DNA of 64,000 nt from Enterobacter sp. JBIWA008 (lineage in GTDB: Bacteria; Pseudomonadota; Gammaproteobacteria; Enterobacterales; Enterobacteriaceae), in the NCBI RefSeq assembly GCF_019968765.1, contig NZ_CP074149.1, forward strand, positions 4,216,001-4,280,000, given 5' to 3'. Shown piece by piece: positions 62,708 through 64,000 of the stretch. The translations under genes and the position numbers were made by a program. The notes under the pieces were generated by a model. It had not been told where the DNA came from. It did not search any database and was given only the letters and a program-made list of their open reading frames with translations. Each line of letters opens with the position of its first letter. Position 1 is the stretch's first letter.

Positions 62708-63334
62708 TCATTTTCGCCCGGTCGCTACAATATACACTTCTCGGGAGCGGGCCCGGGAAGAGTCCGGCTTACGAACTTTCACCTTCGCAAACAGGGAGCG
62801 AATTTCCTTAAGATACTCCTCGAAACCTTCGCCCTGAAACACCTTCACAACAAAACTACCACCAGGCGCTAGTACATCACGACACATTTCTAACGCTAGC
62901 TCCACCAGATACATGGCGCGGGGGATATCCACCGCCGGTGTTCCGCACATATTTGGTGCCATATCTGACATGACAACCTGGACCTTACTGTCACCTACAC
63001 GATCAAGTAACGCTTTCAGCACTAATTCATCACGAAAGTCGCCCTGAAGGAAGTCGACACCAACGATGGGATCCATTGGTAAAAGATCGCACGCGATGAT
63101 TCGGCCCGTTCCGCCGATCTGCGTTACCGCATACTGGGACCAACCGCCAGGTGCCGCACCGAGGTCAACAACCGTCATCCCCGGCTTAAAAAGTTTGTCA
63201 CTTTGCTGTATTTCATCAAGTTTAAACCAGGCACGGGAACGCAACCCCTTTTTCTGTGCCTGTTGAACATATTTATCGCTAAAGTGTTCCTGAAGCCAGC
63301 GGCTGGAGCTGGCAGAACGCTTTTTACCTGTCAT
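62708..63334 (-). CDS. rlmE: RlmE, 23S rRNA U2552 2'-O-methyltransferase
   Basis: A 208-residue FtsJ-family methyltransferase. The SAM motif is [15 protein letters not shown] near residue 57. The catalytic K-D-K-E residues are visible in [27 protein letters not shown] and SREVYIV. It methylates U2552 in the A loop, a late step in 50S assembly. It lies 102 bases upstream of ftsH on the same strand and is divergent from yhbY. Confidence 0.97.
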   Translation of the reverse strand: MTGKKRSASSSRWLQEHFSDKYVQQAQKKGLRSRAWFKLDEIQQSDKLFKPGMTVVDLGAAPGGWSQYAVTQIGGTGRIIACDLLPMDPIVGVDFLQGDFRDELVLKALLDRVGDSKVQVVMSDMAPNMCGTPAVDIPRAMYLVELALEMCRDVLAPGGSFVVKVFQGEGFEEYLKEIRSLFAKVKVRKPDSSRARSREVYIVATGRK

Positions 63335-63461
63335 TTAACATTTCCGTCCTGGTTCATCGTTACCTGCCTGTGACGTAAATTTCTACGCAGCTATTTGGCG
63401 ATATAAGGGAGATGGCGGTAGAATGAACCGTTTTCAATCCCAACGTAAGCAAAAATATACG

Positions 63462-63755
63462 ATGAATCTGAGTACTAAACAAAAACAGCACCTTAAAGGT
63501 CTGGCACATCCGCTCAAGCCTGTAGTGATGCTTGGCAACAATGGTTTGACCGAAGGGGTGCTTGCCGAGATTGAACAAGCGCTGGAACACCACGAGCTGA
63601 TCAAGGTGAAAATCGCCTCTGAAGACAGAGACACTAAAAACCTGATCGTGGAAGCCATCGTGCGCGAAACCGGCGCCTGTAATGTACAGGTCATCGGTAA
63701 AACGCTGGTGCTCTACCGCCCATCTAAAGAGCGTAAAATCTCGCTGCCACGCTAA
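63462..63755 (+). CDS. yhbY: YhbY, CRM-domain ribosome assembly protein
   Basis: A 97-residue CRM (YhbY) domain protein. The GNNG loop (VVMLGNNGLTEGVLAEI, near residue 25) is the RNA-binding signature. It associates with pre-50S ribosomes in E. coli. The ATG at 63462 gives MNLSTKQKQHLKGLAHPLKP, the E. coli start. An upstream in-frame codon at 63423 would add 13 residues. Confidence 0.95.
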   Translation: MNLSTKQKQHLKGLAHPLKPVVMLGNNGLTEGVLAEIEQALEHHELIKVKIASEDRDTKNLIVEAIVRETGACNVQVIGKTLVLYRPSKERKISLPR

Positions 63756-63841
63756 GGATATCCTGAATCAAACACATTTTCTGTGTGAAACGAGGGATTT
63801 CTGTCAGCAGGCGAGCAAAATGCCATGCTCCTTGAGTTGAT

Positions 63842-63870
63842 AAAAGGCCGCTATGCGGCCTTTTTCTTTT
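63842..63870 (+). terminator. Terminator between yhbY and greA
   Basis: AAAGGCCGC-TAT-GCGGCCTTT stem followed by TTCTTTTC. The complementary strand also ends in a short T-run, so it may serve both convergent genes. Confidence 0.9.
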
Positions 63871-63906
63871 CTTTACAATGTATCAACATCTTAGTAGAGA
63901 AGCGAA

Positions 63907-64000
63907 TTACAGGTATTCAACCTTAATAATTTCGTATTCCACTTCACCGCCAGGGGTGCGGATGGTGACAACATCGTCCTGCTCTTTGCCAATCAGGCCG
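63907..64000 (-). CDS. greA: GreA, transcript cleavage factor (3' end only)
   Basis: The last 30 codons of a minus-strand gene that runs out of the window. The C-terminus [20 protein letters not shown], ending in IIKVEYL, matches E. coli GreA closely. GreA rescues backtracked RNA polymerase by stimulating transcript cleavage; the catalytic acidic coiled-coil tip lies outside the window. Confidence 0.93.
   Translation of the reverse strand, partial: GLIGKEQDDVVTIRTPGGEVEYEIIKVEYL

Overview
The window is a contiguous piece of an enterobacterial chromosome. Gene content, order and protein sequences match the E. coli K-12 stretch from exuR to greA. Differences in the accessory loci (no garP/garK, no tdcF/tdcG, no cyu genes, an intact aga locus ending in a secreted glycosidase) and many REP-like palindromes point to Enterobacter or a close relative. 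The species call is inference from remembered sequences; no database was searched. I see no prophage, insertion sequence, CRISPR array or plasmid gene.

Layout. 1-8040: the 3' end of exuR, then envelope and stress genes yqjA-mzrA, yqjCDEK, yqjF, yqjG, yhaH, the regulator gene yhaJ with divergent yhaK, and a small Spy/CpxP-like periplasmic protein gene. 8045-15590: the minus-strand tdcABCDE operon for anaerobic threonine/serine breakdown, followed upstream by a long AT-rich stretch with no gene. 15594-19802: rnpB (RNase P RNA) and a reduced galactarate locus (garL-garR, divergent garD). 19809-30082: N-acetylgalactosamine/galactosamine genes agaR, kbaZ-agaVWEFA and agaS-kbaY, plus a gene for a secreted GH36-like glycosidase. 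Three regions of AgaR-type operator sequence flank these units. 30104-42184: rsmI, lpoA-yraN-diaA-dolP, yraQ, yraR, yhbO, yhbP, yhbQ, yhbS-ubiT, ubiUV and yhbW. 42189-64000: mtr, deaD-yrbN, nlpI, pnp, rpsO, truB, rbfA, infB, nusA, rimP, tRNA-fMet, argG, tRNA-Leu, secG, glmM, folP, ftsH, rlmE, yhbY and the 3' end of greA.

How the genes work together. The aga genes form a complete route: a possible periplasmic enzyme releasing terminal sugars, a four-part mannose-family PTS (AgaV/W/E/F), deacetylation by AgaA, deamination/isomerisation by AgaS, and tagatose-1,6-bisphosphate cleavage by KbaY/KbaZ. The PTS permease and deacetylase genes, truncated in E. coli K-12, are full length here. The tdc genes convert threonine to 2-ketobutyrate and then propionate with ATP gain. 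The right-hand third is core machinery for translation, transcription, RNA decay and envelope growth.

Most of the window is conserved and well characterised. The strongest candidate for new biology is the secreted GH36-like protein at 28193-30082. Secondary candidates are the reduced gar locus with a 3 x 10 bp tandem repeat in its divergent promoter region, the Spy-like gene at 7527-7937, and the enlarged LpoA linker.
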